Shown here piece by piece: positions 18,809 through 27,350 of a stretch of DNA of 64,000 nt. The notes under the pieces are model-generated. The model was not told where the DNA came from. It ran no database searches and saw only the letters and a program-made list of their open reading frames with translations. Positions within the stretch are counted from its first letter, which is position 1. Each line of letters starts with the position of its first letter. This DNA is from Gracilibacillus sp. YIM 98692 (GTDB lineage: Bacteria; Bacillota; Bacilli; Bacillales; Amphibacillaceae): NCBI RefSeq assembly GCF_010993965.1, contig NZ_WIXM01000006.1:66529-130528 (forward strand). The letters run 5' to 3'. The position numbers and the translations under genes are program-made.

Positions 18809-19591
18809 TTATTTGGATCTGCTTATCTTTTTATAAAAAAATGTATCTAATACTGTTAAGTCATATTTCTCAGGATGGAAAATTTGTTCTGTGCTGCCAA
18901 CAAAAAAAATCCCATTAACCGTCATTGCTTCTCTAAATTTTTGATAAATTTGCTCTTTTGCTTGGTCTGTAAAATAAATGAGTACATTTCTACACACAAT
19001 CAAATCCATTTGTTTAGGAAATTCATCTGCAAGTAAGTTATGTTTTTTAAAGGTTACCATTTTTTTGATTTGTGGGCTTACGAGGTAAGAAGAGCCTTCC
19101 TTATGGAAGAATTGGTCTAACATCACCTTCGGAACTTCCTGTAATGCTCTTTCACTATAAATGCCTTGTTTAGCTCGTGCAAGAACATTAGAATCAATAT
19201 CTGTTGCTAATATTTCTATTTCATTAGAATTCCAAAATTGTTGAGCAATCATCGCTAATGTATAAGGCTCTTCTCCTGTAGAGCAAGCTGCACTCCAGAT
19301 TTTGATTTTTTTCTTTTGTTTCACTAAATCTGGGAATAGATCCTTTTCCAAAACTTTCCACCTGCTAGGGTTTCGATAAAACTCAGAAACATTAATGGTT
19401 ACTTTATCCAAAAATTCATGTAACAACTGTTGATCTTTTTCTAAAGCTTTAAAATATTGTGAAAATTCTGTAAAACCACGTTTATTCCGAAGCGATGTTA
19501 ACCTTCGTTTCATCTGTGCTTCTTTATATAAAGACAAATCCAATCCTATCAAAGAATAAATTTGCTTAATAAATGTCTGATAATCCTCCAT
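18809..19591 (-). CDS. cheR: Chemotaxis protein methyltransferase CheR
   Basis: SAM-dependent methylation of glutamates on chemoreceptors for adaptation. The 260-residue protein has the small N-terminal CheR domain (about 1-70) and the methyltransferase domain with [17 protein letters not shown] (SAM-binding), [10 protein letters not shown] and [12 protein letters not shown]. The start [10 protein letters not shown] at 19591 has a better fit to the family than the ATG seven codons upstream. Its location between ndk and aroC is the same as in B. subtilis and implies that the organism is motile. Confidence 0.93.
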   Translation of the reverse strand: MEDYQTFIKQIYSLIGLDLSLYKEAQMKRRLTSLRNKRGFTEFSQYFKALEKDQQLLHEFLDKVTINVSEFYRNPSRWKVLEKDLFPDLVKQKKKIKIWSAACSTGEEPYTLAMIAQQFWNSNEIEILATDIDSNVLARAKQGIYSERALQEVPKVMLDQFFHKEGSSYLVSPQIKKMVTFKKHNLLADEFPKQMDLIVCRNVLIYFTDQAKEQIYQKFREAMTVNGIFFVGSTEQIFHPEKYDLTVLDTFFYKKISRSK

Positions 19592-19623
19592 CACTTTTCC
19601 CCTACAATTCATCTACTTCAATC

Positions 19624-20073
19624 TTAGGATAACCAGTTATCTACATCTTTCTTATACGAAACTAGCTCCTCTTTATCAAAAAACAGGTTTATTTCTCTTT
19701 CGGCACTTTCTGTGGAGTCAGAGCCGTGAATAATATTACGCGACATGACTACACCATAATCTCCACGAATCGTCCCTACTTCTGCTTCTTGAGGGTTTGT
19801 TTTACCCATCATTTTCCTCGATGTTTCAATAACCTTTTCCCCTTCCCAAACCATAGCAAAGACAGGGCCTGATGTAATAAAGTTTACAAGATCGTTAAAA
19901 AACGGCTTATCTACATGTTCTTCGTAATGTTTTTTAGCAAGGTTTTCTGAGATCGTCATTAATTTAGCAGCAACTAATTTAAACCCTTTTTTTTCGAATC
20001 TGCTTACAATATCACCAATTAAATTACGTTGTACCGCATCCGGTTTAATCATTAAAAAAGTCTGTTCCATCAT
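19624..20073 (-). CDS. ndk: Nucleoside diphosphate kinase
   Basis: Transfers the gamma phosphate between NTPs and NDPs via a phosphohistidine. Length (149) and motifs are canonical: [17 protein letters not shown] with the ATP-site lysine, [20 protein letters not shown] and the active-site histidine in [18 protein letters not shown]. There are two adjacent ATGs after GAGGTGATAA; the first is used here, the second would shorten it by one residue. Confidence 0.96.
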   Translation of the reverse strand: MMEQTFLMIKPDAVQRNLIGDIVSRFEKKGFKLVAAKLMTISENLAKKHYEEHVDKPFFNDLVNFITSGPVFAMVWEGEKVIETSRKMMGKTNPQEAEVGTIRGDYGVVMSRNIIHGSDSTESAEREINLFFDKEELVSYKKDVDNWLS

Positions 20074-20090
20074 TTATCACCTCATAATTT

Positions 20091-21062
20091 TTAGATTTTT
20101 CGTTTTCCAATATAATTTGCGATATGTTCGAGAGCATGTTTCGCTTTTTGATCTGGCAGTACCTTTAATGAGTCATATGCTTTTTGTAAATATTGGTCAC
20201 TCACCTTCCTTGCTCTATCTATTGCACTAGAATGAGCGATTCTTTGAATAATAGGCTTTAACGCCTTTTCATCTAATTGATCTAATTCCAAAAATACTTT
20301 TGTTAAATCCTGTTTAATGGTATCATCTTCTAATGCATAAAGAGCAGGTAAAGTAATATTTCCTTGCATTAAATCACTGCCGGCAGGCTTACCAAGTTGT
20401 TTCTCCGATGCTGTAAAATCTAATATATCATCTATTATTTGGTAGGACATCCCCATATTATACCCATACCTATACAAAGCTTGCTCTGTTTCACGAGAAG
20501 CATTTGCTGCAATCGCACCGATCTGACAACTTGAAGAAATTAATAATGCTGTTTTTCGGCGAATTCGACGTAAGTATGTGCGCAGGTTTTGCCTTAAATT
20601 ATACTTATCTTTGATTTGTTCAATTTCTCCAACTGTTAATTGAATCATCGTTTCAGACAAAACTTGGTGTGCTCTCTCATTTTTGATTTCAGATAATTGT
20701 TCCAAGGCACGTGCAAAAATATAATCACCGGTTAACATTGCAACTTGATTATCCCAGCTAGCTTTCACTGTAGGCTTTCCTCTTCGTATGTCAGAATTAT
20801 CAATCACATCATCATGTACTAAGGAAGCCATATGTATGAGTTCTAATGAGCTAGCTACCTTTTTTATCTGCTCTACTTGATAGTCACCAAACTGTGCTGC
20901 TAATAGAACAAAAACAGGCCTCAACCTTTTTCCTCCTGCCTTTAATAATTGTAAAGCAGCTTCCTTCATAACAGGTTGATCTGCGTTTATGGTTTTTTCT
21001 AAAGTTGCTTCTATTTGATTTAAGTCTTTTTTAATAAATGCATAAGATTTAGCAAGCTTCAT
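20091..21062 (-). CDS. hepT: Heptaprenyl diphosphate synthase component II (catalytic)
   Basis: Catalytic subunit making the C35 side chain of menaquinone-7 from FPP and IPP. The protein has 323 residues with both aspartate-rich motifs of trans-prenyltransferases, LVHDDVIDNSDIRRGKP (FARM) about 81-97 and IDDILDF (SARM) about 215, plus GGKRLRP near residue 44. It needs the small component HepS, encoded two genes upstream at 21787-22578. Confidence 0.95.
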   Translation of the reverse strand: MKLAKSYAFIKKDLNQIEATLEKTINADQPVMKEAALQLLKAGGKRLRPVFVLLAAQFGDYQVEQIKKVASSLELIHMASLVHDDVIDNSDIRRGKPTVKASWDNQVAMLTGDYIFARALEQLSEIKNERAHQVLSETMIQLTVGEIEQIKDKYNLRQNLRTYLRRIRRKTALLISSSCQIGAIAANASRETEQALYRYGYNMGMSYQIIDDILDFTASEKQLGKPAGSDLMQGNITLPALYALEDDTIKQDLTKVFLELDQLDEKALKPIIQRIAHSSAIDRARKVSDQYLQKAYDSLKVLPDQKAKHALEHIANYIGKRKI

Positions 21063-21082
21063 ATTGTCACCTTTACTTCTTT

Positions 21083-21790
21083 CTATCTTTTTACTCCCAT
21101 ATGCATGGCCGCAACACCACCTGTATAACTTTTAACTGTTAAATTTCGGAAGCCAGCCTCTTCAAATAACTTTTTTAACTCCTCTTTTCCAGGGAAGTTT
21201 TTGGCAGATTCATGTAACCATACATATTCTTGATAACTTTTCGCGAAAATCTTTCCGAATAATGGCATAATATTTTTAAAATAAAAATAGTAAAGTTGCT
21301 TGTATATAGGGAACGTTGGTTGAGATGTTTCTAAGCAAACTACTTTTCCATTTGGTTTTACAACTCTATACATTTCTTTTAGTACTTGAAAGTAGTCTGG
21401 TACATTCCGTAATCCAAACCCAATAGTTACATAGTCAAACTGATTATCATCAAACGGAAGTTCCATAGCGTTCCCATTCAGAAAAGTCAGATTACGATAA
21501 TTATATTGTTGATTTCGTTCTTCTGCTACAGATAACATATTTTTACTAAAATCTAAGCCTATAACTTCTCCATCTTTACCAACCTGACCTGCTAATGAAA
21601 AGGACCAGTCGCCAGTTCCGCAACATACATCTAAAGCTTTTGCCCCTTGTTTTACTTCCATTCTCTTCATCACATCATTACGCCATTTCTTATGTCTTTG
21701 AAAAGAGATAATAGCATTCATCTCGTCATAATTATTATAAATCTTCTCAAATACTTGATGTACTTTTTCTTCTTTTGATCGATTTCTCAT
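21083..21790 (-). CDS. menG: Demethylmenaquinone methyltransferase
   Basis: Final step of menaquinone synthesis: SAM-dependent C-methylation of the naphthoquinone ring (UbiE/COQ5 family). The SAM motif is [12 protein letters not shown], and the family signatures [20 protein letters not shown] and [14 protein letters not shown] near the end are present. At 235 residues it is normal. The ATG overlaps the hepS stop by four bases, showing translational coupling within hepS-menG-hepT. Confidence 0.96.
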   Translation of the reverse strand: MRNRSKEEKVHQVFEKIYNNYDEMNAIISFQRHKKWRNDVMKRMEVKQGAKALDVCCGTGDWSFSLAGQVGKDGEVIGLDFSKNMLSVAEERNQQYNYRNLTFLNGNAMELPFDDNQFDYVTIGFGLRNVPDYFQVLKEMYRVVKPNGKVVCLETSQPTFPIYKQLYYFYFKNIMPLFGKIFAKSYQEYVWLHESAKNFPGKEELKKLFEEAGFRNLTVKSYTGGVAAMHMGVKR

Positions 21791-22578
21791 TTTGATAGTC
21801 CTTCTTCCATTAATGAACTTGATGATTGAATAAAGTCATATATGTTATACATGTTAAAATCATGAAGAGGTTGTAAATATGCTGGAAGATTTGATGCTAA
21901 TATTTCTAATTTGCCTGTTATTTTATCGATCCATTCTGTAAAGTGTTTATCAATAAGTTCTATCGTAAGTGGTTGTTTGACATTGTTTAATATTAGTTCA
22001 TGAAAAAAAGTAAGCTGATTTTGCTGTATGAGATAACGTTCATACTTTAATTTCATTAACATTAACCAATTTTCTATATATTCAAAGTGTTCAGCTTTTT
22101 CCATATAATGTGCTACATGTTTTATAATCATTGATTCTACCTTTATAAAGTCCTGAAAAAAATCATTCATTTGCTCATATTCATGGTAATAAACGGATAA
22201 CTTCAACTTGGTTATATCTTTTATACCTCTTGCTAATGCTGGAATAAAATCTCTATTGCCATGGTGTGCCAATAAATGATAATAAATACCAGAAAAATAG
22301 TCTCCTGCTAGAACCGTTAGCTGCTGACCTTTAAAAAGTTTCGTTGAACTATGTTTATATTGCTTGTCTACTCGGTCATGTGTATTTAAAGCAATTTGTA
22401 CAAGCATAGCAGACAAAAGTAATGATTCTTGTTGATCATTCTCCTCTGTAAGCACATGTAAAGCTAAAACCTTATACTTTTCTATTGTAGGTTGATCCAA
22501 GTATAATTCTAAATACTCATAACTCGTATATTGGTTCAACTGTTTTATATATTTATCAATCGTTTCATTATGCCGCAT
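21787..22578 (-). CDS. hepS: Heptaprenyl diphosphate synthase component I
   Basis: Small, non-catalytic partner that sets product chain length with HepT. The protein is 263 residues, mostly helical, with [18 protein letters not shown] and [16 protein letters not shown] matching the HEPPP_synt_1 family. The family is poorly conserved, so identity rests on these motifs and position. In B. subtilis mtrB and folE separate hepS from hbs; here only 195 non-coding bases and the HU terminator intervene. Confidence 0.88.
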   Translation of the reverse strand: MRHNETIDKYIKQLNQYTSYEYLELYLDQPTIEKYKVLALHVLTEENDQQESLLLSAMLVQIALNTHDRVDKQYKHSSTKLFKGQQLTVLAGDYFSGIYYHLLAHHGNRDFIPALARGIKDITKLKLSVYYHEYEQMNDFFQDFIKVESMIIKHVAHYMEKAEHFEYIENWLMLMKLKYERYLIQQNQLTFFHELILNNVKQPLTIELIDKHFTEWIDKITGKLEILASNLPAYLQPLHDFNMYNIYDFIQSSSSLMEEGLSK

Positions 22579-22730
22579 CGGGTATTCACCACAATTCTAC
22601 ATTTATGTACTTTACTATATTAACATAGATTATCATCGGTTTTCATCTAACAAATTTCATTTACCAATATTCTTATAAGTATTTCCATAGTTTTTTATCA
22701 TATGCAGTGCATTTGTTTACATATTGAAAA

Positions 22731-22752
22731 AAGGGTGCAATCATGCACCCTT
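22731..22752 (-). terminator. Terminator after the HU gene
   Basis: GGGTGCA/TGCACCC arms with a 4-base loop and TTTTTT on the minus strand, just after the HU stop at 22774. Confidence 0.85.
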
Positions 22753-22773
22753 TATAGCCCATATGTAAATATC

Positions 22774-23046
22774 TTATTTTACGATATCTTTAAGGGCTTT
22801 ACCCGGTTTAAAAGCAGGAACTTTGCTTGCTGGAATTTCGATTTCATCCCCAGTTTGTGGATTACGCCCTTTACGTGCAGCACGTTCGCGTACTTCAAAA
22901 TTTCCAAAGCCAATTAGCTGTACCTTTTCACCGTCTTTAAGTGAATCCATGATAGATTCAAAAACTGAATCTACAGCTTTTGTTGCATCTTTTTTAGACA
23001 ATTCGCTTTTTTCGGCAACTGCATTAATTAGATCTGTTTTGTTCAT
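22774..23046 (-). CDS. hup: DNA-binding protein HU (HBsu-like)
   Basis: Abundant histone-like protein that bends DNA and organises the nucleoid. The 90-residue product has the full HU form: [20 protein letters not shown], the [21 protein letters not shown] beta-arm with its conserved NPQTG tip, and [15 protein letters not shown]. The start at 23046 follows GGAGGAGGTGAATATC; the GTG three codons earlier overlaps this site. It has its own strong terminator and an upstream sigma-A-like promoter, so it is transcribed alone. Confidence 0.97.
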   Translation of the reverse strand: MNKTDLINAVAEKSELSKKDATKAVDSVFESIMDSLKDGEKVQLIGFGNFEVRERAARKGRNPQTGDEIEIPASKVPAFKPGKALKDIVK

Positions 23047-23111
23047 GATATTCACCTCCTCCCAAAATAAGCTATAAAACTTAAACTTTTAAACACCATT
23101 TTTATAGCTAA

Positions 23112-23134
23112 TTGTCATCATAGGTTGATGACAA
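23112..23134 (-). promoter_or_regulatory. Inverted repeat in the HU leader
   Basis: Perfect 9-base arms TTGTCATCA/TGATGACAA around a 5-base loop, about 65 bases upstream of the HU start. It lacks a following T-run, so it is not a terminator; it could shape the 5' untranslated region or bind a protein. Confidence 0.45.
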
Positions 23135-23233
23135 GGCTTATAATAACTGAGATTCCGTATAAATTCAACAATTATCAGCATTTTCTAGTAGAAAAAATCT
23201 CCAATAAACCTAATTACTTGTGAATTAACAAAA

Positions 23234-23262
23234 ATACTAACATACGTTTCCTAGGTATGCAA
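23234..23262 (-). promoter_or_regulatory. Sigma-A-like promoter for the HU gene
   Basis: TTGCAT, 17 bases, TAGTAT on the minus strand, about 190 bases upstream of the HU start. This would give a long leader of roughly 180 bases. The remaining sequence between 23047 and 23376 shows nothing else recognisable. Confidence 0.5.
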
Positions 23263-23375
23263 GTGTTTTCAAACATTGATTTTATAGGGTTTTACGCATG
23301 TTAAGTTTAATTATAAAATCCTTATTGGAATTTATTCACTATTATGGACAAGTAATGCTAGTTTTATACAAAATA

Positions 23376-23408
23376 AAAAAGCGTAATGCCTTGTGCATTA
23401 TCGCTTTT
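23376..23408 (-). terminator. Terminator after spoIVA
   Basis: AAAAGCGATAATGC/GCATTACGCTTTT on the minus strand followed by a T-run, 26 bases past the spoIVA stop. Confidence 0.85.
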
Positions 23409-23433
23409 GAACTAAATATGATGGGATACTTTT

Positions 23434-24912
23434 TTAAAGTATAATGGCAATAAGTCCTCCTGACCCTTCATTAATGATTCGTTCTAATGTATCTTTTAAT
23501 TTAAAACGAGCATTCTCTGGCATTAAAGACAGTTTTGCTTGAATCCCCTCACGCACTATAGAGCTTAAGGACCTTCCGAAAATATCTGAATTCCAAATAG
23601 ATAACGGATCCTCTTCAAAATCCTGCATTAAATAACGCACGAGTTCTTCACTCTGCTTTTCTGTGCCGATAATTGGGGCGAACTCGGATTCAACATCCAC
23701 ACTTATCATATGAATAGATGGAGCAACAGCTTTTAACCGAACTCCAAAACGTGACCCCTGTCTGATAATTTCCGGCTCTTCTAAACTCATATCTGTTAAT
23801 GCAGGAGATGCAACACCATACCCCGTTTGTCTTACCATTTTTAAAGCATCAGAAACTTGGTCATATTCTTTCTTTGCATTCGTAAATTCCTGCATTAATT
23901 GAAGCAGATGATCTTTTCCTCTGATCTCTTCTCCCACAATCTCTTTTAACACTTGGTCATATAATTCATTAGGAGCATGCAGGTCAATATCGGCGACACC
24001 CTCCCCCATTTCAATACCGGCAAGTGCCGCTTGTTCAATATAGTCATATTGATCGAATTGTCCGATTACATGATCTACATCTCTTAATCTTTTAATATCC
24101 TTGACAGTCTCCTCAATGGCTGATTGATAGCTTTGTCTTAACCAATGCTCTTCATCTAAAACCAATACCCAACTTGGCAAATTAACATTTACCTCTAGTA
24201 CTGGGAATTCATAAAGAGCCTCTCGTAAAACATTGTTAACATCATGCTCTGACATGCTTTCCACGCTCATTGTTAGGACTGGGATATCAAACTTTTCTTG
24301 CAGCTCTTGTCGCAATAATTCTGTATCTTGATGATATGGCTGAACAGAGTTAACGATCATAATAAATGGCTTTCCAACTTCTTTTAATTCTTCCACAATA
24401 CGCGCTTCTGCTTCTACGTATTCATCTCTTGGAATCTCACCAATAGTCCCATCAGTCGTTACAACAATTCCCATTGTCGAATGTTCTTGAATTACTTTTC
24501 TGGTTCCAATTTCTGCAGCATCATGAAAAGGTATAGGCTCTTCATACCATGGAGTATGAATCATTCTAGGTCCATTTTCATCTTCAAACCCTTGCGCTCC
24601 ATTTACTGTGTAACCAACACAATCAACAAGCCTTACATTAACCTCCAGTCCTTCTTCTACTTCTAAATGCACCGCTTGATTCGGTACAAACTTTGGCTCA
24701 GTCGTCATAATCGTTTTCCCTGCTGCGCTTTGAGGTAATTCGTCTTGAGCTCTTAATCGATCACTTTCATCTGGGATGTTTGGTAAAACAGTTTTTTCCA
24801 TGAATTTTTTAATAAATGTTGACTTTCCTGTCCTAACGGCTCCTACAATTCCAAGATAAATATCTCCATTGGTGCGTTTTGAAATATCCTTAAAGATATC
24901 TACTCTTTCCAA
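23434..24912 (-). CDS. spoIVA: Stage IV sporulation protein A (coat ATPase)
   Basis: ATPase that polymerises into the basement layer of the spore coat on the forespore surface. At 492 residues it matches the family exactly. It starts MERVDIFKDISKRTNGDIYL, has the Walker A GAVRTGKST (24-32), the Walker B-like VRLVDCVGY region and the conserved C-terminus ending LIAIIL, needed for localisation. A sigma-E-like promoter lies about 56 bases upstream. It flanks a long stretch of non-coding repeats that has no equivalent in B. subtilis. Confidence 0.97.
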   Translation of the reverse strand: MERVDIFKDISKRTNGDIYLGIVGAVRTGKSTFIKKFMEKTVLPNIPDESDRLRAQDELPQSAAGKTIMTTEPKFVPNQAVHLEVEEGLEVNVRLVDCVGYTVNGAQGFEDENGPRMIHTPWYEEPIPFHDAAEIGTRKVIQEHSTMGIVVTTDGTIGEIPRDEYVEAEARIVEELKEVGKPFIMIVNSVQPYHQDTELLRQELQEKFDIPVLTMSVESMSEHDVNNVLREALYEFPVLEVNVNLPSWVLVLDEEHWLRQSYQSAIEETVKDIKRLRDVDHVIGQFDQYDYIEQAALAGIEMGEGVADIDLHAPNELYDQVLKEIVGEEIRGKDHLLQLMQEFTNAKKEYDQVSDALKMVRQTGYGVASPALTDMSLEEPEIIRQGSRFGVRLKAVAPSIHMISVDVESEFAPIIGTEKQSEELVRYLMQDFEEDPLSIWNSDIFGRSLSSIVREGIQAKLSLMPENARFKLKDTLERIINEGSGGLIAIIL

Positions 24913-24967
24913 GTGATCCCCTCCCGATCTATTAGACCTAATCTACACTCGAATCATTGACAGTTTT

Positions 24968-24997
24968 ATTCTATGATGTTGTCCTATTAAAATATGC
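24968..24997 (-). promoter_or_regulatory. Sigma-E-like promoter of spoIVA
   Basis: On the minus strand GCATATT, 15 bases, CATAGAAT, close to the sigma-E consensus (ATA-type -35 and CATACAnT -10). spoIVA is a sigma-E regulon gene in B. subtilis. The -10 is about 56 bases from the spoIVA start. Confidence 0.5.
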
Positions 24998-25012
24998 TAA
25001 ATAATTAGCATA
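24993..25012. promoter_or_regulatory. 20-base palindrome overlapping the spoIVA -35 region
   Basis: TATGCTAAATAATTAGCATA is a perfect inverted repeat (8-base arms, 4-base centre). It touches the -35 of the proposed spoIVA promoter, so it could be an operator, but no regulator can be named. Confidence 0.4.
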
Positions 25013-25237
25013 TATTTTTCTGTTGACTCATGAAAGATAAGGTAGTATTCATTTACTCTTAAAGTTATGAAAGGAGATAATCAAATATTCCATTATTTTT
25101 TACATAATAAAAAAACTCATTTTCTAAAAGGTTTGTTACTTTTCAAAATAAAAACCTCATGCACAATAAAACATATACTACGACGTAATCCTATCATGAC
25201 TTTCTAACATTCTTTCTTAGATGAGTGCTAGTCCGGC

Positions 25238-25566
25238 GCTGTGGAAAAACACTCGCTTTCCGGGGGCTGTACCTCAGCCAGGGAGCTACTTGAAATAACA
25301 TCTTTGCTCCCTTGCACCGAGGAAGCCTACTACGAAGCTTTACTAGAAGACGCAGGTGCATCCTGTGGGATCTTCGGAAGCTACTCTTCGAAGCCACTGA
25401 AAAAGTGTCCATTTTGAAAATCGCACAACACTCACCCACTATATATAGTTATTCCAGTTTATTAAAGCTTTTATATATAGTAGGTGTTTGAGTTGACTTA
25501 AACAATTTAGGGACTTTTTCAGTGACCTCCTACTCTTCCCCCAGGAGTCTCGCACTTTTCCACAGC
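25238..25566. repeat. GC-rich intergenic repeat, copy 1 (decayed, interrupted)
   Basis: A GC-rich island in AT-rich sequence with 11-base inverted ends GCTGTGGAAAA (25238-25248) and TTTTCCACAGC (25556-25566). Pieces such as CTCGCTTTCCGGGGGC, CCTCAGCC, GAGGAAGC and CCAGGAGTCTCGC resemble a GC-rich repeat family common between genes of Bacillaceae. Its right part is interrupted by a 130-base MITE-like insertion. The apparent open frame at 25194-25439 has arginine-rich, low-complexity content and is not a gene. Confidence 0.6.
25395..25524. mobile_element. MITE-like 130-base element nested in the GC-rich repeat
   Basis: Terminal inverted repeats CACTGAAAAAGTGTCC (25395-25410) and GGACTTTTTCAGTG (25511-25524) enclose AT-rich sequence with an inner near-palindrome (CACTATATATAG ... 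TATATATAGTAGGTG). The termini look like those of IS1182-type elements in bacilli, from memory only. No transposase is encoded and I see no clear target duplication, so this is a non-autonomous remnant at best. Confidence 0.5.
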
Positions 25567-25650
25567 TTGTGTGAGTTTTCGTATTTAGTAAGAAAAAATT
25601 CTAGTAGCTTTTATATATGATGCGTTTGCACAAAAAATTCACCATCCTAA

Positions 25651-25773
25651 CAGCGTAGGAAATATACGTAGAATCCTGCTCAGAACACGAGCTGAAAATC
25701 CCGGAGGCAGCGGGGGTCTGCCGAGGAAGTTGAAGCCGCGCCCGTGGAAAGTGAAGTATATTTCCGAAGCGTC
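25651..25773. repeat. GC-rich intergenic repeat, copy 2
   Basis: Inverted ends CAGCGTAGGAAATATACGTA and GAAGTATATTTCCGAAGCG (perfect core GGAAATATAC/GTATATTTCC at 25658-25667 and 25756-25765) enclose a GC-rich centre with GAGCTGAAAATCCCGGAGGC and TGCCGAGGAAG. It shares the GAGGAAG and TTTCC...G building blocks with copy 1 and belongs to the same general repeat type. The open frame at 25639-25887 crosses it and is not credible as a gene. Confidence 0.55.
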
Positions 25774-25855
25774 ATTTAAACTCTCGCCCCACAGTATTGC
25801 GCAGTTTTGTTCTACTGTGAAATAAAACAAAGAATGAGAAAAGAGGCAAAAAAAT

Positions 25856-25881
25856 AAGAACTTGTACAGGTACAAGTTCTT
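25856..25881 (-). terminator. Terminator overlapping the yphF stop codon
   Basis: AAGAACTTGTAC/GTACAAGTTCTT perfect stem followed by TTATTTTTTTG on the minus strand. It reaches into the last codon of yphF. Confidence 0.8.
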
Positions 25882-26605
25882 ATTCATTCAGCTCTGGAGC
25901 AAATACTGGCTCATCATTTTTTATTGTATATGGAACAGAATATGCAGGGACTACAGCATGATGATCTGTTATAATAGAGCGAATATCTTCCCCTTCTTTG
26001 TATGAATGTTCTTCATTTTCTAATAATGGATATAACTCCATTCGATAATCAATGGTTAACTGACCATCCGTATCTATGTAGATAGGCAAGTTTTTATCTG
26101 AATATGGACTCTTGATATATGGATCCTCATCTAAATTTAATTCCTGTTCATCTAGTTTATATACAGAATTTGCAACTTTCTCACCAAATGGTGGGTATAC
26201 GTGCTCACTTCGATAAACATTTAATCTCTGTTGTACAATTCTTATTTCTTCAGCTATTCTTAAATCAATCACCTTTACAGTAGGATTTGTTTCCACATCG
26301 ATTAAGACATATTGATAACTCCCGCCATTTTCAAATGCAGTTCCTGGTATAGTCTGTAATAATCCTTGTTGTTTTAATAAAGAAAAGTCAATAATGTACT
26401 TTTGGTAGATGGGGGTGTCACTTTCCTTTGTGAAAATAGGTAGCAATCCATTGTTTTGTGCCGCATATTGATCGATTGCTTGTTGTACCATTTGTAATTG
26501 TGCATCGTTTGCTATCTGATTTTTACTAAGGTTTTCTGATGGGTACATACATCCTGTTAACAATAATAATATGAATATAGTACCTGTTAAACACTTATGT
26601 ACCAT
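25880..26605 (-). CDS. yphF: YphF-like lipoprotein
   Basis: Predicted membrane lipoprotein, 241 residues: a short basic N-terminus, a hydrophobic core and the lipobox LLTGC (residues about 15-19), with Cys as the lipidated residue. The rest is a soluble extracytoplasmic domain with no recognised catalytic motif. The position between yphE and spoIVA identifies it as the YphF family of B. subtilis, function unknown. Confidence 0.82.
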   Translation of the reverse strand: MVHKCLTGTIFILLLLTGCMYPSENLSKNQIANDAQLQMVQQAIDQYAAQNNGLLPIFTKESDTPIYQKYIIDFSLLKQQGLLQTIPGTAFENGGSYQYVLIDVETNPTVKVIDLRIAEEIRIVQQRLNVYRSEHVYPPFGEKVANSVYKLDEQELNLDEDPYIKSPYSDKNLPIYIDTDGQLTIDYRMELYPLLENEEHSYKEGEDIRSIITDHHAVVPAYSVPYTIKNDEPVFAPELNE

Positions 26606-26626
26606 TTGCTTTCTAATTCCTCCCGC

Positions 26627-26821
26627 TTATGCTGTTGGCCCACTTAATACAACAAATGCTATAATAATGCCTCCGATTATGAGGGAAATATATGCAAAAA
26701 AAGCAACAATAAAGGATAATAACCCTTTTAATTTATATCTGCTTAATAAAATTAACCCGATTGATAAAAGGAGTGCAAACATCCCAATAAAGGATATCCA
26801 CATCTTCATCATTGGATCCAA
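26627..26821 (-). CDS. yphE: DUF2768 small membrane protein YphE
   Basis: A 64-residue protein with two transmembrane segments (WISFIGMFALLLSIGLILLS and LLSFIVAFFAYISLIIGGII) joined by a short basic loop. It fits the DUF2768/YphE family in size and position upstream of yphF. The start used is TTG at 26821; ATG codons three to four positions later are alternatives. Function unknown; sporulation-related expression is likely from context. Confidence 0.75.
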   Translation of the reverse strand: MDPMMKMWISFIGMFALLLSIGLILLSRYKLKGLLSFIVAFFAYISLIIGGIIIAFVVLSGPTA

Positions 26822-26900
26822 TTACAGCCATCCTCTCTAAAATTATTAAATTTATTATATCATAAAGCATTTCATTTCCATATGATCACGAAATAAAAGG

Positions 26901-26930
26901 CCGAAGTAGAAGGGGCAAAGTCTACTTCGG
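26901..26930 (-). terminator. Terminator after spoVIF
   Basis: Perfect 10-base stem CCGAAGTAGA/TCTACTTCGG followed by CCTTTTATTT on the minus strand, downstream of spoVIF (stop 27032). Confidence 0.8.
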
Positions 26931-27031
26931 ATTGACTAAATAAATACCCAGTGACACCCTGAAAGTGAATGCTTGTGCGATTTATCATATGCGAAGCAAT
27001 CTATTATTGCATCCTCAAGTGCCTATAACAG

Positions 27032-27298
27032 TTACTTTTTAAAGAATTTATTTAATGTATTCATATCTGCTGGCATATTATTTTTTGTAATGGCTTGAAC
27101 AATCTTATCTTCCTTTTCTTTTGAAACTGGCTTTCCTGCCATTTGTGCAAGCTGTCTCACCAATTTTCTAACAGTAATTTCATTAGAAAAATCAGCATTT
27201 TGAACCGATTGAGCAACTTTTAGAATTTCGTCTGGATTTATATTAGAATTTTTACTAATTTGCTCAAACATCTTCTGTTTTTTATCACTCAACTTCAT
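27032..27298 (-). CDS. spoVIF: Stage VI sporulation protein F
   Basis: Late sporulation regulator (YjcC/SpoVIF family) needed for coat assembly through GerE-dependent genes in B. subtilis. The 88-residue length matches and the sequence MKLSDKKQKMFEQISKNSN, then VRKLVRQLAQMAGKPVSKE, fits the family. An AAGGAGGAATG ribosome site precedes it. In B. subtilis the gene lies elsewhere; here it is placed between gpsA and yphE, with its own terminator. Confidence 0.85.
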   Translation of the reverse strand: MKLSDKKQKMFEQISKNSNINPDEILKVAQSVQNADFSNEITVRKLVRQLAQMAGKPVSKEKEDKIVQAITKNNMPADMNTLNKFFKK

Positions 27299-27350
27299 TC
27301 CTCCTTACAACATCATTCAATGGTATTGTATGCAAGGAAGAAGGAAACAG

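Noticed and set aside
25194-25439. Open frame of 81 codons on the minus strand between spoIVA and yphF
   Set aside because: It runs through the GC-rich repeat, has an Arg/Ser/Lys-rich, low-complexity translation and no ribosome site.
25639-25887. Open frame of 82 codons on the minus strand crossing repeat copy 2
   Set aside because: It overlaps the yphF terminator and the repeat; the second half is repeat-derived and no family is recognised.
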